NCBI GenBank assembly: GCA_947629705.1
Contig: CANREN010000013.1
Coordinates: forward strand, 1-53,655
Length of the DNA stretch: 53,655 bases
Direction: 5' to 3'
Source: an uncultured Alistipes sp.
GTDB lineage: Bacteria > Bacteroidota > Bacteroidia > Bacteroidales > Rikenellaceae
A model generated the notes under the pieces. It had not been told where the DNA came from, ran no database searches, and saw only the letters and a program-made list of their open reading frames with translations. The translations under genes and the position numbers were made by a program. Every line of letters begins with the position of its first letter. The first letter of the stretch is position 1. Shown here piece by piece: positions 16,153 through 24,734 of the stretch.

Positions 16153-19152
16153 TCAAAACGGCAATCCCAACGAACCGCCGACCCACACGCCGCCGCTCGA
16201 CGGATGATAAATCGACAGTTTGAAGGTCGAGGTGTAGTTGGCCGGTGTGCGGAAGATATTGAAATCGAAGATCAGATCGCCGCCCGCCGACCAGATGCGT
16301 TTTTGCTCCATCCGGCCGGCTCCGGGGATGCGGAATTGCGCTAATCGGCCGCCGAGGTTCAGCCGGATGCGCTTGACATAGACCACGGCGCAGATGCCTC
16401 CGTCGGGATACCACACCGGCAGTTGGTAGTCGGCCGAGCAGGCCCGATAGCGATCCGATTCGATGGCCGACGAGGCGAATCCGGTCGGAATCAACAGCGA
16501 CGAACGATAGCTCAACGGCCGGTAGCCGGGGGCGAAGCGCGCCCCTCCGACCGAGGTCTGGAAGGTCGCGGCGAGCTTCAGCGAATGATGCAGCGCGAAT
16601 CCGGGCAGATAGATTTGTGCGTAACCGGCTAACAGTTTGCTGAAATCGTCGTTGGCCGGGTCGACCGAGCAGTTCGCCTGCAACAGCCAGCCGAATCGGG
16701 GGGCGAAGTCGCGGTAGGCCATGCGCACTTGGTCGGAGTACCCGATGCCGAAGGTGAGTTTGTGCAGCCCGTCGCGGTAACCGATGCGGTCGATATTCGC
16801 AATGTTGCCCGCTTCGTCGCGGCGGATGGCGCCCAGATCGGCGACCTTGCCGTTGGAGTAGTTCCATGCGGCTGACAGGGTCAGGCGGCGCGTGTGGAAG
16901 CCGCTCTGAAAGAGTAGCGGCAGCGAGGCCGAGGCTTCGAACGAATCGTATTTCCCCGGTTGCGGACGGGGCTGCCGGATCGGATCGCCCGTTTCGGGAT
17001 CGGGCGTCGTCAGCGCGTAGACCAAACGGTCGCCGCCGTAGGAGGCGCTGAATCCGAGCCGAACGCCCCAGCCGTCGTAGCGCAGCCCCGCCTTGATGAG
17101 CGAACCTTCGTCGCGGTTCCAGCCGTAGAAAGCGAATGCCTCGGTGTTCGAAAGCAGGTTCTGCGACAGCACCGTGGCGCCGAAATCGAGATCGGCCTTG
17201 TGTTCGTCGACCGCTTCGAACGGATCGAAAGCCACCGGCAGCCAACTGTGGACGTTCAGCGCATGGAGCGCTTTCCGGTAGCGTCGGGCGGGGTGGCGGG
17301 CCGTCCGGTCGACGGAATCGGCCGTTTCGAACCGTACCGTGTCCAAATTGATGACCGGCCAGTGTTTGCGGGGCGGATTGACCACGTTCAGCGGCAGATG
17401 CGACGGGGCGACGGGCCGGGCCGATGCGGTCGACTGGGTCGCTAATGCGTAGCCGCGGCGATCGTAGGTCGTCAGCAGCAGACTCGCTCCTCCGTCGGCC
17501 GGTGCTCCGTCAAAGGCGCCGTAGGTCGATGCGGTCAGCCGATATTGCCGGCCGGTCGCCAGGTCGAGGCTGTGCACCTCGTCGCGGCCCGAGGCGATGG
17601 AACCGAAATAGAGCGTTCCGCCGCCGGCCCGCAAATTGCTTAACGTGATGTAGGCCCCCTCGGTCAGCGGATGCAGCGTGCCGTCGTCATCGAACCGGCT
17701 GATCCACATGCCGCTGTCGTCCGTGATGAGTGCATAGAGCGCATCGGTCGCATCGTCCCACGCTAACCCGTGAAGCTCCTTGTCGGCGGGTGCGGGAGTC
17801 CGTTCGATTTGCGTGAGACCGTCGTACCGGACGACCGAATAGCCGCTCGCCGGCGTGTATTCGACCCATGCCAATCCCGTTTCGCCCACAGCGGTGGGGT
17901 AGAGGGCGTTGCGGATGCCTTTGAACGTGCCGGGCCGTCCGGCCGACCGCTTCGAACCGTCCGGCAGCACCGTCTCCTCCGGCAAGTCCGCGTAGCAGAG
18001 CCGCGAATGAACGCGCTCTTCGAAGAGCCGCGAACTGCGGTATTCGCTCCACCAAATGCGCCGGCCGCTGATGACCGGCCGCGAAGAGAGCGGCCCCGTG
18101 CGGGCGACGACCTTTTCCGCGCCCGTCCGCCGGTCGAAAAGCACCAACCGCGACGGACAGTCGTAATCCTCCTTGACGGCTAACAGCAGCGTGTCGTTCA
18201 GCGGCAGCGGCCATTTGTAGGCGGTGTAATTGCCGTCGGGCAGTTCGCAAAGCGGGCGTGCGCTGTTCGGCCGGGCAGGCAATGAATCCCAATGCCGCTG
18301 CAAGGCGTCGAACGTCTCGCGGAACAGCCGGTTGACCGTCGTTCCGTAATATTTTTTCAGCCCGAAGTGGGTCGTCGCTATCAGGTAGGGATTGCGCGTG
18401 CCGTAACGGGCCACCTTGTTCCAGACATTTTCGCCGTAACGGGCCTCGGCATAGGCGTTGATCTGGTAGCCGATGCGGTAGTGGTCGGGAACGTAGTCGC
18501 GATAGGAGCCACAGAACCATTTGTCCGTGTTGCGCCGATAGCGGGTGCCGGTGCGGTCGGTGCCCACGCGCCCCATGGCCCGATAGCCGAGCGTGAAAGC
18601 AGGTTGCAGGGCGCGGCCGAACGACGACATCGCCGTCTCGGCCATCACCGCATCGCCCTCCATCGCCCATCCGGGCATGCAGAGCAGCCCGACCGTGGGG
18701 CTTTGTTGTCCGGCGACGTAGCGCAGGAGACGGAAAACGCCGCGGTTGAGGTTGTTGAACTGTACGACGTGGCGGTATTCGTGGGCGGTCAGCTGCTTGA
18801 TCCACGGCATCGAGTAGCTCTCGCCGTCGGGAATGGTCAGCAGCTCGACCCGTTTGGGCATATACATGACCATGCCGTTGGCCTGGAAGTTCTCGGCGTG
18901 CAGCACGAACGGAATGCGCATCGGCCCGCGGGCGAATCCGTATCCGATGTCGTCGCGGATGAGCCCCGCGTAGAAAAGCGACCGCCGGGCAGCGTTTTCG
19001 GCCGAATCGGGAAAGATCGCCCGAACGTCGGGCGTCTCGATCGACGACCACTTCATCGGGGCGTCGGCGCCCCACGAATAGTATTGCGCCGTCGCCGGTC
19101 GGGCGCCGAGGAGCAGCAGCGCTCCTAACAGCAGGTTTCTCCGAGGTTTCAC
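16153..19152 (-). CDS. Large exported protein with HEYRH gluzincin motif, beta-propeller-like repeats and C-terminal beta-barrel
   Basis: 999 residues starting with GTG immediately after the SUI1 stop (TAAGTG). A signal peptide ends near ALLLLGARPATAQ. Residues 124-128 are HEYRH and Glu165 lies in GWAMEGDAV; HExxH followed by WxxEG fits the zinc site of peptidase-MA-like gluzincins, with Tyr-Arg between. Residues ~300-590 have repeated YAL/RYD-type strands resembling a WD40/TolB propeller. The last ~350 residues are strand-rich and end in ...GSLGLPF with a terminal Phe, as in outer-membrane barrels. Probably an outer-membrane protein with an exposed or periplasmic peptidase-like part. Substrate and activity unknown; no named family assigned. 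Confidence 0.7.
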   Translation of the reverse strand: MKPRRNLLLGALLLLGARPATAQYYSWGADAPMKWSSIETPDVRAIFPDSAENAARRSLFYAGLIRDDIGYGFARGPMRIPFVLHAENFQANGMVMYMPKRVELLTIPDGESYSMPWIKQLTAHEYRHVVQFNNLNRGVFRLLRYVAGQQSPTVGLLCMPGWAMEGDAVMAETAMSSFGRALQPAFTLGYRAMGRVGTDRTGTRYRRNTDKWFCGSYRDYVPDHYRIGYQINAYAEARYGENVWNKVARYGTRNPYLIATTHFGLKKYYGTTVNRLFRETFDALQRHWDSLPARPNSARPLCELPDGNYTAYKWPLPLNDTLLLAVKEDYDCPSRLVLFDRRTGAEKVVARTGPLSSRPVISGRRIWWSEYRSSRLFEERVHSRLCYADLPEETVLPDGSKRSAGRPGTFKGIRNALYPTAVGETGLAWVEYTPASGYSVVRYDGLTQIERTPAPADKELHGLAWDDATDALYALITDDSGMWISRFDDDGTLHPLTEGAYITLSNLRAGGGTLYFGSIASGRDEVHSLDLATGRQYRLTASTYGAFDGAPADGGASLLLTTYDRRGYALATQSTASARPVAPSHLPLNVVNPPRKHWPVINLDTVRFETADSVDRTARHPARRYRKALHALNVHSWLPVAFDPFEAVDEHKADLDFGATVLSQNLLSNTEAFAFYGWNRDEGSLIKAGLRYDGWGVRLGFSASYGGDRLVYALTTPDPETGDPIRQPRPQPGKYDSFEASASLPLLFQSGFHTRRLTLSAAWNYSNGKVADLGAIRRDEAGNIANIDRIGYRDGLHKLTFGIGYSDQVRMAYRDFAPRFGWLLQANCSVDPANDDFSKLLAGYAQIYLPGFALHHSLKLAATFQTSVGGARFAPGYRPLSYRSSLLIPTGFASSAIESDRYRACSADYQLPVWYPDGGICAVVYVKRIRLNLGGRLAQFRIPGAGRMEQKRIWSAGGDLIFDFNIFRTPANYTSTFKLSIYHPSSGGVWVGGSLGLPF

Positions 19153-19500
19153 TTAAGCCCCCGCTTTTTTGCAGCCGTAGCCGCTTTTCGTGAGAATCTC
19201 GACTACGCGGTCGCGATGGTCGCCTTGCAGGACGATTTCGCCCTCTTTGGCCGTGCCGCCCACGCCGCATCGGGTCTTGAGCCGGCGGCCCAACTCCTGC
19301 AGGGCCGCATCGGGCCCGACGAATCCCCGCACGAGGGTAACGACCTTGCCTGCGCGCTGTTTGCGGTCGAGCCACACGCGCAGATTCTGTCGTGCAGGCG
19401 GGAGCAGCTCGGCTTCCGGCTCCTCCTGCGAGGCGAATGCGTAATCGGGATCGGTCGAATAGACCATGCCCAGACGGGATTTCCAATCGTTGTCTGCCAT
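19153..19500 (-). CDS. SUI1/YciH-family translation initiation factor
   Basis: 115 residues from ATG 19500 (MADNDWKSRLGMVYSTD). The frame stays open upstream, but only because of the repeat array. The C-terminal half is the SUI1/eIF1 fold: RVWLDRKQRAGKVVTLVRGF, then RRLKTRCGVGGTAKEGEIVLQGDH and a closing GYGCKKAG. Bacterial YciH-type proteins resemble archaeal/eukaryotic eIF1 and are thought to affect start-codon fidelity. The gene heads a minus-strand run, with the next gene's GTG touching its stop. Each upstream repeat unit carries a minus-strand promoter-like element, so expression may be driven from several starts. Confidence 0.9.
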   Translation of the reverse strand: MADNDWKSRLGMVYSTDPDYAFASQEEPEAELLPPARQNLRVWLDRKQRAGKVVTLVRGFVGPDAALQELGRRLKTRCGVGGTAKEGEIVLQGDHRDRVVEILTKSGYGCKKAGA

Positions 19501-19557
19501 AACTTTTGCGGGTCGATAGGTAGGAAACAAACGCCGGTAACGGCTCGATATTTTGTA

Positions 19558-19782
19558 CAAAGATACGAAAAGTCGAGCGCAGAAGCAAGCGATAGCTTGA
19601 TTATGCCGAGACGGAGTATCTTCGGCGAAGCCAAAGATACGAATAAGCCAAGCGCAGAAGCAAGCGATAGCCTGATTATGCCGAGCGGGAGTATCTTCGA
19701 CGCAGTCAAAGATACGAAAAAGTCGAGCGCAGAAGCAAGCGACAGCTTGATTATGCCAGGAATTTTTCGTATCTTTGGCTGA
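19558..19782. repeat. Three tandem ~75-bp repeats with promoter-like elements
   Basis: Copies start at about 19559, 19633 and 19708 (periods 74 and 75). Each contains AAAGATACGAA, a GCGCAGAAGCAAGCGA core, a (G)CTTGATTATGCC part and a GTATCTT end; copy junctions form short GTATCTT/AAGATAC inverted repeats. Read on the minus strand, each copy has TATCTTTG (19565-19558, 19639-19632, 19714-19707). CTTG lies 20-21 bases upstream at 19586-19589, 19661-19664 and 19736-19739, close to the Bacteroidetes promoter consensus. The CAAGCGATAGCTTG centre is palindromic. The array fills the divergent spacer between SUI1 and the DUF4435 gene. Confidence 0.8.
19746..19777 (+). promoter_or_regulatory. Bacteroidetes-type promoter for the DUF4435 gene
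   Basis: CTTG at 19746-19749 and TATCTTTG at 19770-19777, spacing 20 bases, at the end of the last repeat copy. The first two copies have the weaker TATCTTCG at 17-base spacing in the first, so only the last copy looks functional on the + strand. Confidence 0.55.
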
Positions 19783-19859
19783 CCCGAATCCGCAAAGAGC
19801 GCGCGGATGACAGTTATAAACCAGATAACGATCTTTCGCGCTGATAAAATTGCGCTGAT

Positions 19860-20966
19860 ATGGAGATGGCAAAGAAGAACCGAGAAAACCGGCACCCGAA
19901 CAATTCGTCCTGCCGTCGTGCGCCGCGACCCGAAACCCTGCCCGAACCGCTTCCGGCCGATCCCAACCAGCAGTTGGTCGAGGTCTATGTCGAAGGGTAC
20001 GAGGATGTCGCTTTCTGGCGCGGCATCTTCGACCATTTCCGCACGCCCTACCTGCGTTTCGAGATATCGGTGCCCGACCGGGACGACCTTCCCAAAGGCA
20101 AAAAGGTGTTGTTGGGCATGTTGCCCCGTTCGTCCGAACGGCTGTTGCTGTGCATGGATTCCGACTTCGACTACCTGTTCGCCGACCGCACGCCCCAGTC
20201 CCGCGAGGTCAACGGATCGAAATACCTTTTCCACACCTTCGCCTACGCTACCGAGAATTACCTCTGCTATGCGCCGGCCCTGCACAATATCTGCGTCAAG
20301 GCCACCAAAAACGATACCCGCATCTTCGATTTCGTGCGTTTCATGCGCGAATACTCCCGTACGATCTATCCGCTGTTCGTCTGGTATGCCTTTTCCGCGC
20401 AGTCGGACACGGCGCATCTCTTTCCGTTGGCCGATTTCAAGTCGTCGGTGCGGCTCAATTTTCTCGATATCCGCGACAACGGAGCCGAGACGCTGGCTTG
20501 GCTGGCGCGCAATGTCGCCAAACGCGAACAGGTGCTCAAGGCCCGGAATCCGTGGATGATCGAACCGATGAAGACGTTCGAACAGCAGTTGTGCGATCGC
20601 GGGCTGACGCGCGACACCACCTACCTCTTCATGCACGGCCATACGTTGATGGACAATGTAGTGATGGTGTTGCTGAATGCGGTGTGCGAGAAGCTGCGGG
20701 CGATGTCGATCGCCAAGATCGCCGCTTCGACCAAGTCGGGCACGGCCCTGCGCAACGAAATGGCGAATTACACCAATTCGCTGCGTCCGGTGCGCGACGT
20801 GCTGCTCGACCACGAAAACTACATGGATTGCCCGCTCTACAAACGGCTGCAGCGAAGTCTGCTGCGTTACGTCCGGCTGACCATCGGCGGCATGTACAGG
20901 CGGGGCGAGATCGACGATCCGTCGTACGTTACCGTGCTCCGGCACCTCTGCGAGAAGAATATGTAG
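19860..20966 (+). CDS. DUF4435 (TOPRIM-like) protein
   Basis: 368 residues from ATG 19860 (ATG 19866 also possible). The N-terminal third holds VYVEGYEDVAFW (acidic Glu/Asp motif) at about residues 42-53 and LLCMDSDFDYL (DxD) at about 96-106, the arrangement of TOPRIM-type metal sites found in DUF4435. The rest is helical with FAYATENYLCY and a C-terminal basic part. DUF4435 includes AriB, the nuclease effector of the PARIS anti-phage system, but AriB acts with the ATPase AriA and no ATPase gene is adjacent here. It may be a stand-alone chromosomal member. The function is not established from sequence. Confidence 0.72.
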   Translation: MEMAKKNRENRHPNNSSCRRAPRPETLPEPLPADPNQQLVEVYVEGYEDVAFWRGIFDHFRTPYLRFEISVPDRDDLPKGKKVLLGMLPRSSERLLLCMDSDFDYLFADRTPQSREVNGSKYLFHTFAYATENYLCYAPALHNICVKATKNDTRIFDFVRFMREYSRTIYPLFVWYAFSAQSDTAHLFPLADFKSSVRLNFLDIRDNGAETLAWLARNVAKREQVLKARNPWMIEPMKTFEQQLCDRGLTRDTTYLFMHGHTLMDNVVMVLLNAVCEKLRAMSIAKIAASTKSGTALRNEMANYTNSLRPVRDVLLDHENYMDCPLYKRLQRSLLRYVRLTIGGMYRRGEIDDPSYVTVLRHLCEKNM

Positions 20967-21087
20967 CGGGCGCCTCGCCGATCATCAGAAGAAAAAGCCT
21001 GACGACCAGCCCCATACAATGACGTTGCGCATTCGTACGCTTTGCCGGCTCCCTTTCGAAATGTCGGTTAATAAAACAACGCGGAGA

Positions 21088-22455
21088 TCACAGCAGGGGC
21101 GAGGCGAGACGCAGCACATCGCCGACGAAGCGTTGTACGGGCGTCGGATTCCACGTCGCGCGGGTGATCCGGCGGCAGGAGGCGAGGTCTTTGTCGAAGG
21201 TTGCCGAGAGCTCCTCGACGATCCGCCGGTCGCGGATGAAAACCGTAACCTCCCAGTTGTCCGCCAAACTGCGATAGTCCAAATTGGCCGTGCCGATCGA
21301 GGCGATGCGGTCGTCTGCCAGCAGCAGCTTGGCATGAAGGAATCCGTTTTCGTAGCGGTAGAGCCGGATTCCGGCATCGAGCAGATCGCCTATATAGGAA
21401 TCGGCGATCCGATCCGCTATGCGGGAATCGCTGCACGTCGGGATCATCGCTTCGACCCGTATGCCGCTTCGGGCGGCCATCCGCAGCGCCTCGAACAGGA
21501 CGACGGGCGGCAGCAGATAGGGCGTGCAGAGACGGATCCGTTCGCGGGCCGTCATGATCGCCGTGGCGAATGCCTCGGCAAGCGTCGTCCGCGTGGCGCC
21601 TTCACCGGCCCAGCTCACCTGGAGCGGAAGCCGTCGGCGGACGGTGTGTCGGGCGATGTAGCGGGCCGGATCGAGCCGTTCGCCCCGTACATGCGCCCAG
21701 TCGGCTAAAAAAAGCCTTTGCAGGTCGGCCACGGCGTCGCCTTCGATCCGAAGGTGCTCGTCGCGCCATTTTCCCATGCCATCTCCATCGAGATAGTATT
21801 TCGCAATATTTATGCCACCCAGAAATGCCACCCGTCCGTCCGTAACGACTATTTTGCGGTGGTTGCGGCGGGTGCTGCGGGGCGTGAACCACGGAAATCG
21901 CAGCGGTTCGAACGGCCGGATGTCGATATTGGCATCGCCCATGCGGCGGAGCAGCGCCCGGCTCATGCCGCACGAACCGACGGCATCGTAGATGACGCGC
22001 ACCTCTAAACCGGCCCGGGCCTTGCGGATGAGGATGTCGGCGATGGTGCGGCCGATGCGGTCGTCGCGGAAGATGTAGTATTCCATGTGGATGGTGCGTG
22101 CGGCCCGTTGCAGGGCGGCGATGAGGGCCGTGAAGGCATTATTGCCGTTGTGGAGCAGCTCCACATGGTTGTGCGGGGTCGTGCGGGTGCCGCATCCTGC
22201 GTGGATGATTCGTTCGAGCCGGTCGTCGAAGAGGAATCCCGCGATCCGTTCCGGCCTGTTCGGGCAGCGGATGCGTCTGCGGCATCCGGCCAGCAGGTAG
22301 AGCAGCGTTCCGACGAGCGGCAGCAGCCCGATGACGGCGATCCATGCCGCCGCCGAAGCGGGATGCCGATGCTGGCAGGCGACGACGGGAACGGCGGCCA
22401 GCAGCCAGAGCAGGTGGATGAGCAGTGCGAAATACATCGCCCGACGACAAGGCAT
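21088..22455 (-). CDS. cls: Cardiolipin synthase-like phospholipase D family protein
   Basis: 455 residues from ATG 22455 (MPCRRAMYFALL); ATG 22437 is an alternative and a still longer frame to 22530 would run over the greA promoter. Two hydrophobic segments at ~8-26 and ~37-57 anchor it in the inner membrane. Two HKD motifs are complete: His199-Lys201-Asp206 (NHRKIVVTDG) and His374-Lys376-Asp381 (LHAKLLLADD), each followed by the GG(I)NI or GTANLDYRS segment. Joins two phosphatidylglycerols to cardiolipin and glycerol. It is convergent with the DUF4435 gene and divergent from greA. Confidence 0.92.
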   Translation of the reverse strand: MPCRRAMYFALLIHLLWLLAAVPVVACQHRHPASAAAWIAVIGLLPLVGTLLYLLAGCRRRIRCPNRPERIAGFLFDDRLERIIHAGCGTRTTPHNHVELLHNGNNAFTALIAALQRAARTIHMEYYIFRDDRIGRTIADILIRKARAGLEVRVIYDAVGSCGMSRALLRRMGDANIDIRPFEPLRFPWFTPRSTRRNHRKIVVTDGRVAFLGGINIAKYYLDGDGMGKWRDEHLRIEGDAVADLQRLFLADWAHVRGERLDPARYIARHTVRRRLPLQVSWAGEGATRTTLAEAFATAIMTARERIRLCTPYLLPPVVLFEALRMAARSGIRVEAMIPTCSDSRIADRIADSYIGDLLDAGIRLYRYENGFLHAKLLLADDRIASIGTANLDYRSLADNWEVTVFIRDRRIVEELSATFDKDLASCRRITRATWNPTPVQRFVGDVLRLASPLL

Positions 22456-22481
22456 ACCGCGTGCCACGACGTCGAAAAAAA

Positions 22482-22513
22482 TTTGCAAATGTCGAATATC
22501 CTTTTTATCTTTG
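22482..22513 (+). promoter_or_regulatory. Promoter of greA
   Basis: TTTG at 22482-22485 and TATCTTTG at 22506-22513, spacing exactly 20 bases, about 70 bases before the greA start. Both elements match the Bacteroidetes sigma factor consensus. Confidence 0.8.
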
Positions 22514-22581
22514 TTCCAGCATAAAAGCAAACGGGGTTCTGACCTTCATCGGTCAGGATTCTTATTTTTTACGTTTTCAAC

Positions 22582-23058
22582 ATGGGAAAAGAGATCATCT
22601 ACCTCACTGCGGAGGGGTACAAAAAACTCAAGGACGAGCTCGATCACATGCGTTCGGTCGAGCGTCCGGCCATTTCGGCGGCCATCGCCGAGGCTCGCGA
22701 CAAGGGCGACCTTTCGGAGAACGCCGAGTATGATGCTGCGCGTGAAGCGCAGGGCCTGTTGGAGATGCGGATCGCCAAGATGGAGGATACGCTCGCCAAT
22801 GCCCGTATCATCGACGAATCGAAGATCGACAAGAGCAAGGTGCAGATTTTGAGCAAGGTTACGCTGCTCAACCGCAATACCGGCAAACAGATGGTCTATA
22901 CGATCGTCGCTGAACACGAAGCCAACCTGCGCGAGGGCAAATTAGCCATCGGAACGCCGATCGCCAAGGCGCTGCTGGGTCATAAGAAAGGCGACGTCGT
23001 CGAGGTGAATGTTCCTGCCGGAACGATTCACTTCGAGATCGTCGACATCAATATCTGA
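22582..23058 (+). CDS. greA: Transcription elongation factor GreA
   Basis: 158 residues, normal family length. The N-terminal coiled coil shows KKLKDELDHMRSVERP and the acidic tip segment GDLSENAEYDAAREAQG that enters the RNA polymerase secondary channel. The C-terminal globular half has VTLLNRNTGKQMVYTIV and the conserved HKKGDVVEVNVPAG ending. It rescues backtracked polymerase by stimulating transcript cleavage. It has its own promoter and appears to be monocistronic; no gene follows on the + strand before convergent galE. Confidence 0.97.
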   Translation: MGKEIIYLTAEGYKKLKDELDHMRSVERPAISAAIAEARDKGDLSENAEYDAAREAQGLLEMRIAKMEDTLANARIIDESKIDKSKVQILSKVTLLNRNTGKQMVYTIVAEHEANLREGKLAIGTPIAKALLGHKKGDVVEVNVPAGTIHFEIVDINI

Positions 23059-23500
23059 TTCGAAAGCGTGCGGCTGAACGATTCGCACCGCATGGAAAGG
23101 AGGCTTTGGCAGGAGGAGTGCGGCCGATTGATCTCGGTATCGTCGCTCCGGATAGACGCTTGAATCGCGGGTGCGCATAAAAGAGGGGTTGTCTGAATCG
23201 TCGGACAACCCCTCGCTTCGTTGACAGTTGAAAATTCGTTTCGAAAAACCGCTTGCATTCCGCAACGTTTCACTTCATTGCATTGAGACGATGCGAATCT
23301 ATTTTTATGCTTCTTGTTGAACATTTTGCCGAAAAAAGACGAGCGCTTGGTCCGTGCGTCGATTCCCGATTGCGGCATCCGGCGATTTCGATTTACAAGC
23401 GATTTTTCGAAAGTCGTCCGTTTTGTTTACTTTTCATAGGATATGCCGGTTCCTCGGCCGGCGGCCACGGCGGCGGTTCGATGACGGATGCCGGGACGGT
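23059..23500. other. Spacer between greA and galE
   Basis: 442 bases between convergent genes. Apart from the hairpin at 23183-23214 I see no gene, RNA or repeat; the short open frames on both strands lack family features. Confidence 0.6.
23183..23214 (-). terminator. Terminator hairpin, galE side
   Basis: 14-bp stem (23183-23196 with 23201-23214, one G-U pair), loop ATCG. On the minus strand the stem is followed by a TTTTAT tract, while no T-run follows on the + strand, so it fits the end of the galE transcript, although 287 bases past its stop. Confidence 0.65.
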
Positions 23501-24529
23501 CTATTCGATTCCGCGGACGTGCTTTTCCCACGCCCACGCAGCCGCCAGCGTCTCGTCGAGCGACCGCTCGGCTTTCCATCCCAATACTTGGTTCGCCCGC
23601 GTTGGGTCGGCCCAGATCGCCACAATGTCGCCCGCACGGCGCGGCGCGATCTTGTAATTCAGCTTCAGGCCGTTGACCTCCTCGAATTTGTGAACCAATT
23701 CTAAAACAGAGACGCCGCGGCCGGTGCCGATGTTGAAAATCTCGTAACGTTCTTCGCTCTTGTTCCCGGCCATGCGGCTGATGGCCGCGACGTGCGCCTT
23801 GGCCAGATCGACGACGTCGATATAGTCGCGGATGCACGAACCGTCGGGCGTCGGATAATCATCGCCGAACACCGACAGACATTCGCGAATGCCCGCCGCC
23901 GTCTGCGTGATATAGGGCACTAAATTCTGCGGCACGCCGCGCGGCAGCTCGCCGATCAAAGCCGACGGATGGGCGCCGATGGGATTGAAATAACGCAAGG
24001 CGATGCTTTTCAATCCGTCGTAGGCGGCGACCGAATCGCGAAGCATGTCTTCGGAAATCTGTTTCGTGTTGCCATAGGGCGAGGTGGCCGGTTTGCGGGG
24101 CGTCTGCTCCGTTACGGGCTGTTTGTCCGGCTCGCCGTAGACCGTGCACGACGACGAGAAGACGATGTTCCGGCGTCCGAATTCGCGCATCAGGTCGATG
24201 ATATTCATCAACGACGTCAGGTTGTTGCGATAATAGAGCATCGGATTCTGCACCGATTCGTTCACGGCCTTCGATGCGGCGAAATGGATGACCGAATCGA
24301 ATTCGTATTGCTCGAATACCTTGCGGAACGCTGCACGGTCGCAGCAGTCGACCTCGACGAAGGGAACCTCGACGCCCGTGATGCGGCGAACGCCCTCGAC
24401 GGCCGCCATTTCGCTGTTGGAGAAGTTGTCGGCGATGACGACTTCGTAACCGGCATCGATAAGCTCTACGGAGGTGTGGGAACCGATATAACCGGCGCCT
24501 CCGCAGACGAGAACAGTGGATTTTTTCAT
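23501..24529 (-). CDS. galE: UDP-glucose 4-epimerase
   Basis: 342 residues of the extended short-chain dehydrogenase family. NAD-binding GGAGYIG at 10-16; catalytic Tyr152 and Lys156 in SPYGNTK; SSSCTVYG before it. DGSCIRDYIDVVDLA and the C-terminal GDIVAIWADP segments are GalE hallmarks. Interconverts UDP-glucose and UDP-galactose in the cytoplasm, for galactose use and surface-glycan synthesis. Single gene, convergent with greA and divergent from the hydrolase gene at 24735. Confidence 0.96.
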   Translation of the reverse strand: MKKSTVLVCGGAGYIGSHTSVELIDAGYEVVIADNFSNSEMAAVEGVRRITGVEVPFVEVDCCDRAAFRKVFEQYEFDSVIHFAASKAVNESVQNPMLYYRNNLTSLMNIIDLMREFGRRNIVFSSSCTVYGEPDKQPVTEQTPRKPATSPYGNTKQISEDMLRDSVAAYDGLKSIALRYFNPIGAHPSALIGELPRGVPQNLVPYITQTAAGIRECLSVFGDDYPTPDGSCIRDYIDVVDLAKAHVAAISRMAGNKSEERYEIFNIGTGRGVSVLELVHKFEEVNGLKLNYKIAPRRAGDIVAIWADPTRANQVLGWKAERSLDETLAAAWAWEKHVRGIE

Positions 24530-24649
24530 ACGATTTTATCTGTTTTATTCGTGTTTTCCCGGACGAATGACAGCCGCGCTCCGATGTTTCGGAAGGCGCA
24601 TGCCGTCAATGCGGGTCGAAGATACGAATTTTTTTCGAAAAAACGTCGA

Positions 24650-24681
24650 TTTGCGATTCCGGATGCAAAGTATTATTTTTG
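24650..24681 (+). promoter_or_regulatory. Promoter of the fumarylacetoacetase-family gene
   Basis: TTTG at 24650-24653 and TATTTTTG at 24674-24681 with a 20-base spacer, 53 bases before the ATG at 24735. This also supports the short start of that gene rather than upstream in-frame codons. Confidence 0.8.
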
Positions 24682-24734
24682 TCTCTCCGTGCGGCGCGCC
24701 TTTGGAACGCCGCCGCCGAAAAGAGCTGTATGCC

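Noticed and set aside
19558..19782. CRISPR array
   Set aside because: Only three long units directly abutting each other, without unique spacers, and no cas genes in the window.
19501..19872. N-terminal extension of SUI1 containing repeated HNQAIACFC segments
   Set aside because: The repeats are the ~75-bp DNA array read through by chance; SUI1 proteins start near residue MADNDW and the array looks like promoter DNA.
19203..20945. 580-codon minus-strand open frame opposite the DUF4435 gene
   Set aside because: It spans the SUI1 gene, the repeat array and the DUF4435 gene in an alternate frame; composition is that of a GC-rich shadow.
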